Assembly (NCBI RefSeq): GCF_000372965.1
Contig: NZ_KB890024.1
Coordinates: forward strand, 4,180,304 to 4,244,303
Source of the DNA: Hoeflea sp. 108
GTDB lineage: Bacteria > Pseudomonadota > Alphaproteobacteria > Rhizobiales > Rhizobiaceae
DNA: 64,000 nucleotides
Reading direction: 5' to 3'
Each line of letters starts with the position of its first letter. The stretch's first letter is position 1. The position numbers and the translations under genes are program-made. Shown one piece after another: positions 8,712 to 17,821 of this stretch. The notes under the pieces were generated by a model, which was not told the origin of the DNA, did not search any database, and saw only the letters and a program-made list of their open reading frames with translations.

Positions 8712-9227
8712 ATGACCTCCCTCACTTCAACGACCGGCCGCAGCCAGACGCTGACAGCGCTTTTCCTTGCCGTCGCCATGGCAGTCGTCGTCGGCACCGC
8801 ACTCGGCTTCCAGCACATCGGCGGCTACATGCCCTGCAAGCTGTGCCTCGAGCAGCGCACGCCCTACTATGTCGGCGTGCCGCTGATGGCGCTGGCGGCC
8901 CTGTCCTCGGCGATGCACTGGCCGTCATGGCTGACCCGCGCGCTGCTGGCGCTGGGCGGCTTGCTGATGCTCTATGGCCTCTATCTTGGCGGCTACCACG
9001 CCGGTGTCGAATGGCGCTGGTGGGCCGGCCCGACCGACTGCCAGGCCGTTTCGGGCACCGTCGACACCGGCGGCAAGGGCCTGCTTGACGTGCTCAACAC
9101 AGTCGTGCCGCCTCGCTGCGAGGACGCCGCCCTGCGCGTGCTCGGCCTGTCCTTCGCCGGCTGGAACGTGCTCGCCAGCGCGTTTCTGGCGGTGGTGGCC
9201 CTACGTGCGGCTTTCAAGAAGGCTTGA
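8712..9227 (+). CDS. dsbB: Disulfide bond formation protein B
   Basis: A 171-aa protein with four membrane segments. The first periplasmic loop carries CKLC (Cys42, Cys45) right after GGYMP and before LEQR, the hallmark of DsbB. A second pair of Cys (110 and 136) lies in the longer second loop. DsbB reoxidises the periplasmic oxidase DsbA and passes electrons to ubiquinone. No dsbA is in the window; a TlpA-like thioredoxin is encoded at 27.7 kb. The ribosome-binding site is weak (AAAG), and the preceding membrane-protein gene may provide the transcript. Confidence 0.88.
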   Translation: MTSLTSTTGRSQTLTALFLAVAMAVVVGTALGFQHIGGYMPCKLCLEQRTPYYVGVPLMALAALSSAMHWPSWLTRALLALGGLLMLYGLYLGGYHAGVEWRWWAGPTDCQAVSGTVDTGGKGLLDVLNTVVPPRCEDAALRVLGLSFAGWNVLASAFLAVVALRAAFKKA

Positions 9228-9384
9228 TCAAGACAAACCTGACGCAGCGTTCGCCAGGAATTCGACAGGGTGAGTCGAATGGCATGGTTTTCGAGAACCG
9301 AAGCACAGCGGACATAAAGTCCTTGAGCACCGGAAGCGCAGAAAACCGCGTCAGTCGGCCAATCCGGCGAATAGTCGGTGAACT

Positions 9385-9942
9385 CTACGGCTCCAGCTCG
9401 ACATCCCAGTAGAGATAATCCATCCAGCTTTCGTGCAGATGGTTGGGCGGGAACAGCCGGCCGTTGTTGTGCAGGTCGTGCACCGTCGGCTGGAACGGCT
9501 TCTGCAGCGGCCACATCTTGGCCTGCGCCGGCATCATACCGCCCTTCCTGAGATTGCAGGGAGAGCAGGCGGCGACGACATTTTCCCACGTCGTAGCGCC
9601 GCCGCTGTGGCGCGGGATGACGTGGTCGAAAGTCAGGTCTTCTGGCGTGCCGCAATATTGGCATTGAAAGCGGTCGCGCAGGAAAACGTTGAAGCGGGTG
9701 AAGGCCGGATAACGCGACGGCTTCACATAGGTCTTGAGGCTGACCACGCTGGGCAGCTTCATCGAGAAGGTCGGCGAGGAAACGGCGTGCTCGTATTCGG
9801 CAACGATATTGACCCGATCGAGGAACACCGCCTTGATCGCATCCTGCCAGGACCACAGCGACAAGGGATAGTAGCTGAGCGGGCGATAATCCGCGTTCAG
9901 CACCAGCGCTGGAAGCCCATCCGGAGACACGGCAACCGTCAC
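9385..9942 (-). CDS. HNH endonuclease family protein
   Basis: A 185-aa protein with the HNH zinc-finger core CQYCG ... DHVIPRHSGG ... NVVAACSPCN, that is two Cys pairs around a catalytic DH. It opens with PALVLNADYRPLSYYPLSLWSWQ, typical of the short stand-alone HNH proteins kept in nearly all Rhizobiales. Their biological role is unknown. The GTG start is chosen because AGGAGGT lies eight bases upstream on the minus strand; longer frames have no such signal and give low-complexity residues. It does not appear to be part of a mobile element. Confidence 0.82.
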   Translation of the reverse strand: MTVAVSPDGLPALVLNADYRPLSYYPLSLWSWQDAIKAVFLDRVNIVAEYEHAVSSPTFSMKLPSVVSLKTYVKPSRYPAFTRFNVFLRDRFQCQYCGTPEDLTFDHVIPRHSGGATTWENVVAACSPCNLRKGGMMPAQAKMWPLQKPFQPTVHDLHNNGRLFPPNHLHESWMDYLYWDVELEP

Positions 9943-10060
9943 TTCGTTTACCTCCTTGGTCCTCGAACCTAACGGTACGAATACTGTAAGCCCGAGGTGA
10001 CAGGAATGTGAAGCGGCTTGTCGGTCACAAAGCCCGTCAAAAATGCGCGATTTCGCGCAA

Positions 10061-10714
10061 TCAGGCGGGATTTCCGGCCGGCGGCGCGGCATCCCGGCCC
10101 CGGGTTTCCCGATAATACGCCCAGAACAGCCTCGAAGCGACCCCCCGCCATGGCGCCCATGATTCGGCAAGCCGAATCAGTGCCTTCTCGCCGGGGCGCG
10201 GATCGATGCCCAGCGCATGACCGACGGCGCTTTGCAGCGCCACGTCGCGAGCCGGGAAAATGTCGGGGTGGCCGGCGGCGAACAGCAGATAGACCTCGGC
10301 CGTCCATGGCCCGATACCTGATATGGCGACCATGGTTGCCATAGCCTCCCGTGCGTCGAGCCGGCAAAGGTCGTCGAGGTCGAGCCCGTCGGCGGCGGCC
10401 CTGGCGACGGCAAGCAGGGTCTTCTGCTTGGGGCGCGACAGGCCGGCCTCGCGGAATACACCCTCGCCTGCGGCAAGCAGGCCTTGCGGCGTCAGCGGAT
10501 CGACCAGGGTCGAGAACCGGCCGAAGATCGCCTTTGCACTCGCCGTCGACACCTGCTGCGAAACGATGATCGAGGCGAGGCTGGCGAAGCCTGGTTCGGT
10601 CAGCCGGAGCGGCACCTCGCCGGCGATGGCCCGCACCGCCTCGAGCCGGGGATCGAGGGCGACAAGTGCGTCGAGACCGCTGTTGATGTCGTCGATGTTG
10701 GAGATGCGGAGCAT
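10061..10714 (-). CDS. DNA-3-methyladenine glycosylase (AlkA/HhH-GPD family)
   Basis: A 217-aa protein with a helix-hairpin-helix motif (ISGIGPWTAEVYLLFA, about residues 140-155) and the catalytic Asp of the GPD loop in FPARDVALQ. It removes alkylated bases, mainly 3-methylpurines, to start base-excision repair. It lacks the N-terminal regulatory domains of bifunctional AlkA-AdaA proteins, so it is a stand-alone enzyme. It is divergent from gluQRS with only 75 bases between the starts. A second alkylation-repair gene, ada, lies at 43 kb. Confidence 0.82.
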   Translation of the reverse strand: MLRISNIDDINSGLDALVALDPRLEAVRAIAGEVPLRLTEPGFASLASIIVSQQVSTASAKAIFGRFSTLVDPLTPQGLLAAGEGVFREAGLSRPKQKTLLAVARAAADGLDLDDLCRLDAREAMATMVAISGIGPWTAEVYLLFAAGHPDIFPARDVALQSAVGHALGIDPRPGEKALIRLAESWAPWRGVASRLFWAYYRETRGRDAAPPAGNPA

Positions 10715-10789
10715 GGCATGTCTTGTGAGCTTCGGGCAGGCAACGTAGCAATCGGAAAAGCAAACGTTCAATCCGAAACCGCAACGCTC

Positions 10790-11665
10790 ATGACGGCTCC
10801 TGTCTTTCGTTTCGCGCCCAGCCCCAATGGCGAGCTGCATCTCGGCCACGCGCTTTCCGCGCTGACCAATCAGTCTATGGCGGCAAGCAGCGGGGGTCTG
10901 TTGCTGCTGCGCATCGAGGACATCGACGTCACCCGCTGCTCGCCCGAATACGAAACCGGCATTTTCCGCGACCTGGCCTGGCTGGGGTTTGGCTGGGAAG
11001 AGCCGGTGCGCCGGCAGTCGGAGCATTTCGGCGACTATGAAGCAGCGCTCGAGCGCCTCAAAAAGGATGAACTCGTCTATCCCGCCTTCATGAGCCGCGG
11101 CGATATCCGGGCAGTGATCGTCGAGCATGAGGCAAAGGGAAAAAGCTGGCCGCGCGACCCTGACGGCGCGCCGCTCTACCCCGGAACGGACAAGACGCTG
11201 TCGCAGCGCGAGCGCCAGCGACGCATCGATGCCGACGTGCCCTTCGCCTGGCGGCTCGACACGACGGCTGCAGTCGAGCGACTGGGACATCAGCTGGCAT
11301 GGCGCGAATGGTCGAGCGAGGCGATGACCGCAGCGGCGGACATTGCGGCCGAGCCCGCGCAATGGGGCGACGTGATCATTGCCCGCAAGGAGATCCCCAC
11401 CAGCTATCACCTGTCGGTGGTGGTCGACGACGCGCTGCAGGGCATCAGCCACGTCGTGCGTGGCAAGGATCTCTATTTCGCCACCTCGGTACAGCGTCTC
11501 CTGCAGGAGGCGCTGGGACTGCCCGCGCCGAGCTATTTCCACCACAGGCTGGTGCCCGGGCCGGATGGCCGCAAGCTGTCCAAAAGCCAACGCGACACCG
11601 GTCTTGCAGCGCTGCGGGACGCCGGGGAGACGCCCGAAACGATAAGGGCGATGCTGGGGCTTTAG
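10790..11665 (+). CDS. gluQRS: Glutamyl-Q tRNA(Asp) synthetase
   Basis: A 291-aa protein, a short paralogue of glutamyl-tRNA synthetase without the anticodon-binding domain. It has the HIGH-type motif HLGHA near residue 18 and KLSKS near residue 265. It attaches glutamate to the queuosine base at position 34 of tRNA(Asp). This fits with a VUT-family queuosine-precursor transporter found at 58.8 kb in the same window. The ATG at the conserved APVFRFAPSPNG start is used; longer frames run into the promoter shared with the divergent glycosylase gene. Confidence 0.88.
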   Translation: MTAPVFRFAPSPNGELHLGHALSALTNQSMAASSGGLLLLRIEDIDVTRCSPEYETGIFRDLAWLGFGWEEPVRRQSEHFGDYEAALERLKKDELVYPAFMSRGDIRAVIVEHEAKGKSWPRDPDGAPLYPGTDKTLSQRERQRRIDADVPFAWRLDTTAAVERLGHQLAWREWSSEAMTAAADIAAEPAQWGDVIIARKEIPTSYHLSVVVDDALQGISHVVRGKDLYFATSVQRLLQEALGLPAPSYFHHRLVPGPDGRKLSKSQRDTGLAALRDAGETPETIRAMLGL

Positions 11666-11811
11666 TTCGGGATGATCTCGTCCTGATGCACCAGTATGGA
11701 GCCGACACGGGTTTCGCCGAGGTTGTCATCCTTGACCTCGTGAGCGAACAAAGCGAGCGGAGAGTGTCGAGGATCCATGCCGTTACCGGCGAAGTAGTCG
11801 GGACGGAACAT
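11662..11811 (-). CDS. Possible 49-aa small protein
   Basis: A short frame whose TAA stop overlaps the gluQRS stop. It encodes a hydrophilic, acidic product beginning MFRPDYFAGNGMDPR. No ribosome-binding site is clear and I recognise no family. Part of it (near 11735-11785) looks like an intergenic repeat, so the frame may be accidental. Codon use is not obviously unlike the neighbours. I report it as doubtful. Confidence 0.2.
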   Translation of the reverse strand: MFRPDYFAGNGMDPRHSPLALFAHEVKDDNLGETRVGSILVHQDEIIPN

Positions 11812-11864
11812 GGTCTAGCCTGATCCAGTTGGTCGTGCCGCTGGCGGGCGGTCGGTCAAGCGCC

Positions 11865-11891
11865 CTTCGACAAGCTCCGGATGAGGACCGT
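11865..11891 (+). repeat. 27-bp interspersed repeat, copy 1
   Basis: A 27-base element starting CTTCGACAAGCTCCGGATGAGG. Two related copies occur at 30735-30761 (plus strand) and 30866-30892 (minus strand). All are in non-coding DNA. It resembles the small interspersed repeats common in alphaproteobacterial genomes; function unknown. Confidence 0.6.
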
Positions 11892-11993
11892 TCATGCTGC
11901 CGGCGTTGCGTCGGGATGTTAGACGGCGCAACGACAACGGCGACAATCATCCTGAGCCTGCTCCCCACCCGGGGGCCGTCCCCAACCGCGTGA
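11892..11993. other. Rest of the gluQRS/95-aa protein gap
   Basis: The gap between gluQRS and the 95-aa membrane-protein gene is more than 300 bases. It holds the doubtful 49-aa frame, the 27-bp repeat and this remainder, in which I see no gene, hairpin terminator or RNA. Confidence 0.4.
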
Positions 11994-12281
11994 TCAAAAA
12001 CGCGCGGCAGCGGCCTTGAGCAGGGCAAGCAGGCTGATGAAGACGAAGGCGCCGCCCAGCCCCCAGGCGACCGCGAGCTTGAGGTCGCGCAGCGAGATGC
12101 CATAGCTGTTGGCGACGATCACGGCGCCGAAGAAGCCCGCGGTGAACAGGAGCATGTTGCCGGTGGGGCCGAAGCCGTCTTCCTTCATGATGGCGTCGAG
12201 GGCTGCGCCAAAGAAGAACGCCATGACGGCAACGAAGGCGACGGCCATCATCAACCAGCCCGGGTCGAGATTCCACAACAT
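11994..12281 (-). CDS. Conserved small membrane protein, function unknown
   Basis: A 95-aa protein with three predicted membrane segments (about residues 8-27, 38-55, 66-88) and a short polar loop after the first. I do not recognise a named domain; similar small proteins are kept in rhizobia. The ATG is chosen because AAAGGA stands six bases upstream; a TTG five codons earlier is possible. It is convergent with gluQRS and divergent from the EamA transporter gene. Confidence 0.6.
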   Translation of the reverse strand: MLWNLDPGWLMMAVAFVAVMAFFFGAALDAIMKEDGFGPTGNMLLFTAGFFGAVIVANSYGISLRDLKLAVAWGLGGAFVFISLLALLKAAAARF

Positions 12282-12406
12282 CCGCGGTCCTTTCAAAGGC
12301 CGACAGTGGGGTTTCTACCGGGCCGCATCCCGGGCATGCGTCTCCCGGATCGGATGGTCGGATCAGGTCCGGTGAATCTATGGATCAATCGTTTCGTTTT
12401 GCTTGC

Positions 12407-12418
12407 CCGAATATTCGG
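12407..12418. promoter_or_regulatory. 12-bp perfect palindrome, possible operator
   Basis: CCGAATATTCGG lies 63 bases before the EamA transporter start and 126 bases from the divergent small membrane-protein gene. A perfect palindrome in a divergent promoter region is a candidate repressor site, but no regulator gene is adjacent. Confidence 0.3.
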
Positions 12419-12480
12419 CATTAGAGCGATCTGATGAACTCCCTGCCAGGGCGCCTCGCCCGGCCAGCCCAGCGGTACCG

Positions 12481-13374
12481 ATGACATCCTCTCCCAAACG
12501 TCTGATACCGGCCACCTTCGTGCTGCTCTGGGCGACCGGCTTCATCGGCGCGCGCTACGCCATGCCATGGGCGGAGCCATTCACCTTCCTGGCGGTCCGC
12601 TTCGTGATTGCGGCCGTCATCCTCGGCGGCATCATGCTCGCCATCGGCTCCAAGCGCCTGACAAACCGAGCCGCGCTGCATGCGGTGGCCATCGGCATGC
12701 TGCTGCACGGCGTCTATCTCGGCGGCGTGTTCTGGGCGATCCACCAGGGCCTGCCGGCTGGCCTCTCGGCGCTGATTGCCGGCCTGCAGCCTCTGGTGAC
12801 GGCGGTACTCGCGGGTGCGCTTCTGGGCGAGGAAATCCGCCCGCGTCACTGGTTGGGGCTGGCCGTCGGCTTCGTCGGGGTGGTCATAGTGCTGTCGCCC
12901 AAGCTCGGCGCACTCGGCGGCGGCGTGACCTGGCAGACGCTGACGGCATCGGTGATCGCCATGGGCGGCATCAGCGCCGGCACCATCTGGCAGAAGCGCG
13001 TGGGCAGCGCCAGCGACCTCGTGACCGGCACCTTCTGGCAATATGTCGGCGCCGGCATATTGATGACGGTCGCCTCCTTCGCCTTCGAGCACCAGCAGGT
13101 GACCGTCAATGGTGAACTGGTCTTCGCCATGGCCTGGCTGGTCTTCGTGCTCTCCATCGGCGCGATCTTCCTGTTGATGGTGATGATCCGCGACGGGGCC
13201 ATGTCGAAGGTCGCCTCGCTGTTCTACCTCGTGCCGTCGGTGACGGCGGTCATTGCATGGCTGCTGTTCGACGAACAGTTGTCTGCGGTGCAGCTCGTGG
13301 GCATGGCGATCGCCACGCTCGGCGTCGGCCTGGCGACGGCTCAGCCCGGCACGCGGGCGCGGGCTTCCAGATAG
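12481..13374 (+). CDS. EamA/DMT-family transporter
   Basis: A 297-aa protein with about ten hydrophobic segments in two repeats of the EamA (drug/metabolite transporter) fold, each ending in a GxxxG-rich helix (GLAVGFVGVVIVL; VGMAIATLGVGL). It probably exports a small metabolite; the substrate cannot be read from the sequence. Start chosen at the ATG just before the first membrane helix; an upstream frame adds an unlikely Pro/Ala/Arg-rich stretch. Its 3' end overlaps the convergent BrkB gene by 34 bases. Confidence 0.78.
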   Translation: MTSSPKRLIPATFVLLWATGFIGARYAMPWAEPFTFLAVRFVIAAVILGGIMLAIGSKRLTNRAALHAVAIGMLLHGVYLGGVFWAIHQGLPAGLSALIAGLQPLVTAVLAGALLGEEIRPRHWLGLAVGFVGVVIVLSPKLGALGGGVTWQTLTASVIAMGGISAGTIWQKRVGSASDLVTGTFWQYVGAGILMTVASFAFEHQQVTVNGELVFAMAWLVFVLSIGAIFLLMVMIRDGAMSKVASLFYLVPSVTAVIAWLLFDEQLSAVQLVGMAIATLGVGLATAQPGTRARASR

Positions 13375-14192
13375 CGGCTGATGGCGGCGTTGAGTTCGCC
13401 GCCGAGGATGAAGATCGCCGAGATGATGTAGAGGAAGACGATGGCGATCATGATCGAGGCAAGACCGGCATAGGTGGTGACGTAGGCCGCAAAGGTGTCG
13501 AGATAGGCGGCGAAGATCGTCGAGCCGATGAGCCAAGCGACCAGCGTGAAGATGATGCCCGGGATGACGCTGAGAAAACGCCGGCGCCCGTCCGGCAGCC
13601 ACAGATGCACGGCAAACAGGCCGAAGACGATGACCGCCGATGCAATCGAGAACCGCCACACGGTGATCGTGCCCATATAGGGTTTGATCCATTCGAACTT
13701 GGCCTCGAGGATGCGCGCGATGATCGGCGCAAACACCAGCAGTACCGAAATGGCGACGAAGCTGATCGTGGCGATGAGCACGAAGAAGATGCTCTGGGTG
13801 CGTCGAAACCAGATGGTGCGGGTTTCAGTGACGCGGTAGGCGCGGTTGAGCGAGGTGCGCAGCGCCTCGACGCCGTTGGACGCAAAGAAGGCGGCGAGCA
13901 GCACGCCATAGGTCAGAAGGTCGGTGCGCTGGACAGTGAGCACGTTGACCACTTCGCGGGCGATCGGCTCGGCGATCTGGTCGGGCCAGGTGTCGAAGAC
14001 CAGATGCACGGCGGTTTCGGCGAAGGCGTCGGCGCCGAGGAAGCTGGCGAGCGTGGTGGCGAAGATCAGGAACGGAAACAGCGCCATCAGCGCCGAGATG
14101 GCGAGATGACTGGCCATCGCCCAGCCGTCATCGTCATAGAAATGGCCGACTGCGTCGAAGAGCACGCGCCGCACGGCGACGATCTTGCGCAT
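13341..14192 (-). CDS. YihY/BrkB-family membrane protein
   Basis: A 283-aa protein with six hydrophobic segments and the family pattern HFYDDDGWAMASHLAISALMALFPF at its start, GVEALRTSLNRAYRV in the middle and ILGGELNAAI near the end. YihY/BrkB proteins (once annotated as ribonuclease BN) are inner-membrane proteins of uncertain function. The ATG preceded by GGAG is used; the frame extends upstream without a ribosome-binding site. The gene overlaps the EamA gene tail to tail. Confidence 0.8.
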   Translation of the reverse strand: MRKIVAVRRVLFDAVGHFYDDDGWAMASHLAISALMALFPFLIFATTLASFLGADAFAETAVHLVFDTWPDQIAEPIAREVVNVLTVQRTDLLTYGVLLAAFFASNGVEALRTSLNRAYRVTETRTIWFRRTQSIFFVLIATISFVAISVLLVFAPIIARILEAKFEWIKPYMGTITVWRFSIASAVIVFGLFAVHLWLPDGRRRFLSVIPGIIFTLVAWLIGSTIFAAYLDTFAAYVTTYAGLASIMIAIVFLYIISAIFILGGELNAAISRYLEARARVPG

Positions 14193-14269
14193 CAGCTCCA
14201 GTTTTCCGCTCCGTCCTGATAGGCCCTGGCCAACTACCTGGCGGCCGATAGTGACACGGCCAATCATAC

Positions 14270-14279
14270 ATTGGCCAAT
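14270..14279. promoter_or_regulatory. Palindrome with repeated GGCCAAT
   Basis: ATTGGCCAAT is a perfect 10-bp palindrome, and GGCCAAT occurs again 15 bases upstream. It lies in the divergent promoter between the BrkB and SDR genes. It may be an operator, but no adjacent regulator is known. Confidence 0.25.
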
Positions 14280-14341
14280 TGTTTCGTGGCGGCGAATATG
14301 GGAAGGCTTTGCCCTCATTTACAAGGCCAGGCGAAAACGAA

Positions 14342-15184
14342 GTGAGCCCGATCAACGAGTTACGCACGATAATCGTGACCGGCGCATCGTCGGGCATCGG
14401 CGCCCACTGCGCCCGCGCGCTGAAGGCCGAAGGCTGGCGAGTCTTCGCCACCGCACGCAAACCCGAGGACATCGCAGCGCTTGAGGCCGACGGCATCGAG
14501 GCGCTCTATCTCGACTACACCGAATCCACCTCCATCGAGGCGCTGGTGGCGACCGTGCTCGAACGGACCGGGGGACGGCTGGACGCGCTCTTCAACAACG
14601 GCGCCCATGCGCAGGCCGGCGCTGTGGAGGACCTGCCGGTGGCCGCGCTGCGCGACCAGTTCGAGGCCAATTTCTTCGGCTGGCACGACCTGACGCGGCG
14701 CATCGTGCCCGTCATGCGGGCGCAAGGACGTGGGCGCATCGTCAATTGCTCGTCGATCCTCGGCCTGACGCCGGTGCGCTTCCGTGGCGCCTATGCCGCC
14801 TCCAAACATGCGCTGGAAGGCCTGATGCTGTGCATGCGCCAGGAACTCGACGGTTCGGGCGTGCATGTGTCGATGATCGAGCCCGGCCCGGTGAAATCGA
14901 AGATCGCCACCAACGGCCTGCCTTGGTTCAAGCGTTACATTGATGCCGAGCATTCGGTGCATCACGAAGCCTATCGCACCCAGCTCGAAAGGCTGTCGAG
15001 CGGCGGCTCCAAGTCGCGGCTGAAGGAAGGCCCCGAGGCGGTGCATGCGGTATTGCGACACGCCCTGCTGTCGCCGCGCCCGCGTCCACATTATGCTGTG
15101 ACGATCCCGGCGAGAATCGGTGTCGTGCTCAAGCGGCTCCTGCCTGCCTCGCTGCTCTACAGAATACTGGCGCGACAGGCCTGA
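14342..15184 (+). CDS. Short-chain dehydrogenase/reductase
   Basis: A 280-aa Rossmann-fold oxidoreductase. It has the cofactor motif TGASSGIG near residue 15, NNGAHAQ (the NNAG variant), the catalytic Ser in NCSSILG and YAASK (Tyr and Lys of the active site). The GTG start places the Rossmann motif at the usual distance from the N-terminus. The longer C-terminal part is like SDRs acting on larger or lipid-like substrates, but the substrate is unknown. It is 30 bases from the 63-aa membrane-protein gene and may share its operon with the adenosyltransferase gene. Confidence 0.82.
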   Translation: MSPINELRTIIVTGASSGIGAHCARALKAEGWRVFATARKPEDIAALEADGIEALYLDYTESTSIEALVATVLERTGGRLDALFNNGAHAQAGAVEDLPVAALRDQFEANFFGWHDLTRRIVPVMRAQGRGRIVNCSSILGLTPVRFRGAYAASKHALEGLMLCMRQELDGSGVHVSMIEPGPVKSKIATNGLPWFKRYIDAEHSVHHEAYRTQLERLSSGGSKSRLKEGPEAVHAVLRHALLSPRPRPHYAVTIPARIGVVLKRLLPASLLYRILARQA

Positions 15185-15214
15185 GCCGACCGGCGCCAAA
15201 CACAGGAAACCACC

Positions 15215-15406
15215 ATGGCAACCGCGTTCAACATCCTTGCCGTCGTCTTCATGGTCGCCGTGGTGATCGTGCTCGGCCGTGGGCTGATCAACATGCTGCG
15301 CGGCGGCTCGGGCACCACCTCCAACAAGCTGATGCAGGCGCGCGTGCTTTTGCAGGCGATCGCGCTGATCTTCATCGTGCTGACCCTCTATTTCACCCGC
15401 CGCTGA
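15215..15406 (+). CDS. Twin transmembrane small protein
   Basis: A 63-aa protein with two membrane helices (about 4-23 and 42-60) and a Gly/Ser/Thr-rich loop between them. The pattern GLINMLRGG ... NKLMQARVLLQ is that of the small HIG1-like 'twin transmembrane' proteins of Rhizobiales. It lies 12 bases upstream of the cobalamin adenosyltransferase gene, a pairing seen often in this group, although no functional link is established. Ribosome-binding site: AGGAAAC just upstream. Confidence 0.7.
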   Translation: MATAFNILAVVFMVAVVIVLGRGLINMLRGGSGTTSNKLMQARVLLQAIALIFIVLTLYFTRR

Positions 15407-15418
15407 CGGGGTACGGGC

Positions 15419-16000
15419 ATGGTCAAGCTCAACAAGATCTACACCCGCACCGGCGATGACGGCACGACCGGACTCGGCACCGGCCAGCGCCGCCTGAAAT
15501 CGGATCTCCGCGTCGAGGCCTACGGCGCGGTCGACGAGGCTAATGCCTGCATCGGCATGGCGCGCGTGCACACCGCCGCCGACCATCCCGAGCTCGACGC
15601 CATGCTGGTCCGCATCCAGAACGACATGTTCGACCTCGGCGCCGATCTGTCCACGCCCGACACCGGCAAGGACCTCGGTTACGAGCCGCTGCGCATTGTC
15701 GCCAGCCAGACGGCACGGGTCGAAGCCGACATCGACCTGCTCAACGCCAGGCTCGAACCGCTGCGGTCGTTCGTGCTGAATGGCGGCTCGCCGGCAGCGG
15801 CAGCTCTGCACCTTGCTCGCACCGTAGCGCGCCGCGCCGAGCGAGTCATGGTGGCGCTGGCCCAGAACCCGGACGAGCACGTCAACCGCGAAGGCATCCG
15901 CTACATCAACCGTGTGTCGGACCTGCTGTTCGTCGCTGCCCGCGTCGCCAATGACAACGGAAAAGCCGATGTGTTATGGGTGCCGGGCAAGAACCGCTGA
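15419..16000 (+). CDS. Cob(I)alamin adenosyltransferase, PduO type
   Basis: A 193-aa protein. The N-terminal KIYTRTGDDGTTGLGTG motif binds ATP, and the helical core has GAVDEANA, FVLNGGSPAAAALHLARTVARRAER and INRVSDLLFVAAR, all typical of PduO-type ATP:corrinoid adenosyltransferase. It makes adenosylcobalamin, the coenzyme of methylmalonyl-CoA mutase and similar enzymes. The organism appears to make its own corrin ring, since cobT is at the end of the window. The gene sits at the end of a likely SDR/small-membrane-protein/ATR operon. Confidence 0.9.
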   Translation: MVKLNKIYTRTGDDGTTGLGTGQRRLKSDLRVEAYGAVDEANACIGMARVHTAADHPELDAMLVRIQNDMFDLGADLSTPDTGKDLGYEPLRIVASQTARVEADIDLLNARLEPLRSFVLNGGSPAAAALHLARTVARRAERVMVALAQNPDEHVNREGIRYINRVSDLLFVAARVANDNGKADVLWVPGKNR

Positions 16001-16042
16001 TGTGAGCGGATTGCTGGTTCCGGGGGAGCGGAAGCGAGCCGC

Positions 16043-16831
16043 ATGTTCATTCCGCTCTATGATTCGAACCACTTGCGCCACATCCGGCTGCAATATGTCA
16101 CCTTCGCCCTGATCGCCCTCAACGTCATCGCCTACTGCATCACCTATCTGGGCAGTGAGGAGTTCATGACGGCTGCGGTGCTGGGCCTGGGCTACATTCC
16201 GTCCGTCGTGCACGACACGGCGGAGCTATCGCCCGACCTCGTCATCATTCCCGAGCAGATGAGCTACATCACCTACTCGTTCCTGCATGGCGATCTGCTG
16301 CATCTCGGCGGCAACATGCTGTTCCTCTGGGTGTTCGGCGACAATGTCGAGGATGCGCTCGGCCACTTCCGCTTCCTCGTCTTCTACCTGCTCTGCGCCT
16401 TTGCCGGCGCCTGGCTGCACGGTTTCATGATCCCGGACTCGCAAACGCCGCTGATCGGCGCATCGGGTGCGATCGCCGGCGTGGTCGTCGCCTACCTGAT
16501 GCTCTACCCGCGGGTGAAAGTCTGGGTGCTGGCCTTTGCCCGAATTCCACTGCGCATTCCGGCCTGGATCCCGCTGGTGCTGTGGGTGATCTTCCAGTTC
16601 GCCATGATCGCCATCGGCGGCGACGACGAGGTGAGCTGGGCCGCCCATGTCGGCGGCATTGTCGCCGGCGCCGTGCTGGTGCTGATCCTACGCCGACGCG
16701 ACGTGCCGCTGTTTGCCGAGGCCGAGGATACGTCGCCGCCAGCCCCGAGAGCGGAAGCCCCCGATACACCTGAGCCGCCCGCGCCCCAACCGCCCGCCCA
16801 GCCAGCGTCGCGATGGGGCCGCCAGCGCTAG
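16043..16831 (+). CDS. Rhomboid-family intramembrane serine protease
   Basis: A 262-aa protein with six hydrophobic helices. It has HLGGNM (Asn91), the catalytic GASGA (Ser141) and AAHVGG (His202), so the Ser-His dyad is complete. It cleaves membrane-spanning substrates inside the lipid bilayer; the substrate is unknown. The C-terminal tail from about residue 222 is rich in Pro, Ala and Glu and probably unstructured in the cytoplasm. The gene is 42 bases after the adenosyltransferase gene. Confidence 0.88.
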   Translation: MFIPLYDSNHLRHIRLQYVTFALIALNVIAYCITYLGSEEFMTAAVLGLGYIPSVVHDTAELSPDLVIIPEQMSYITYSFLHGDLLHLGGNMLFLWVFGDNVEDALGHFRFLVFYLLCAFAGAWLHGFMIPDSQTPLIGASGAIAGVVVAYLMLYPRVKVWVLAFARIPLRIPAWIPLVLWVIFQFAMIAIGGDDEVSWAAHVGGIVAGAVLVLILRRRDVPLFAEAEDTSPPAPRAEAPDTPEPPAPQPPAQPASRWGRQR

Positions 16832-17047
16832 GCTGGCCCAGATTTTCAACCGATTTGACGTCCATACGGATATTGACAGGCCACTTCGCCCACAACTACG
16901 GTCCGCCCGCTTCCGGCAGCCCTCCTGCCACCGAAAGCACGAGATCAGGTCTGTTTTTCCGCCCAATATGTCGGCAATCGACAATTGCAGCGGGTCAGGC
17001 GCTGCTATAGCGCGCTCAATAATGCTGTTCAGAGAGGTACCAAGCCG

Positions 17048-17797
<750 letters not shown>

Positions 17798-17821
17798 GCG
17801 AAGCGGAAAGGGATCAAAAAC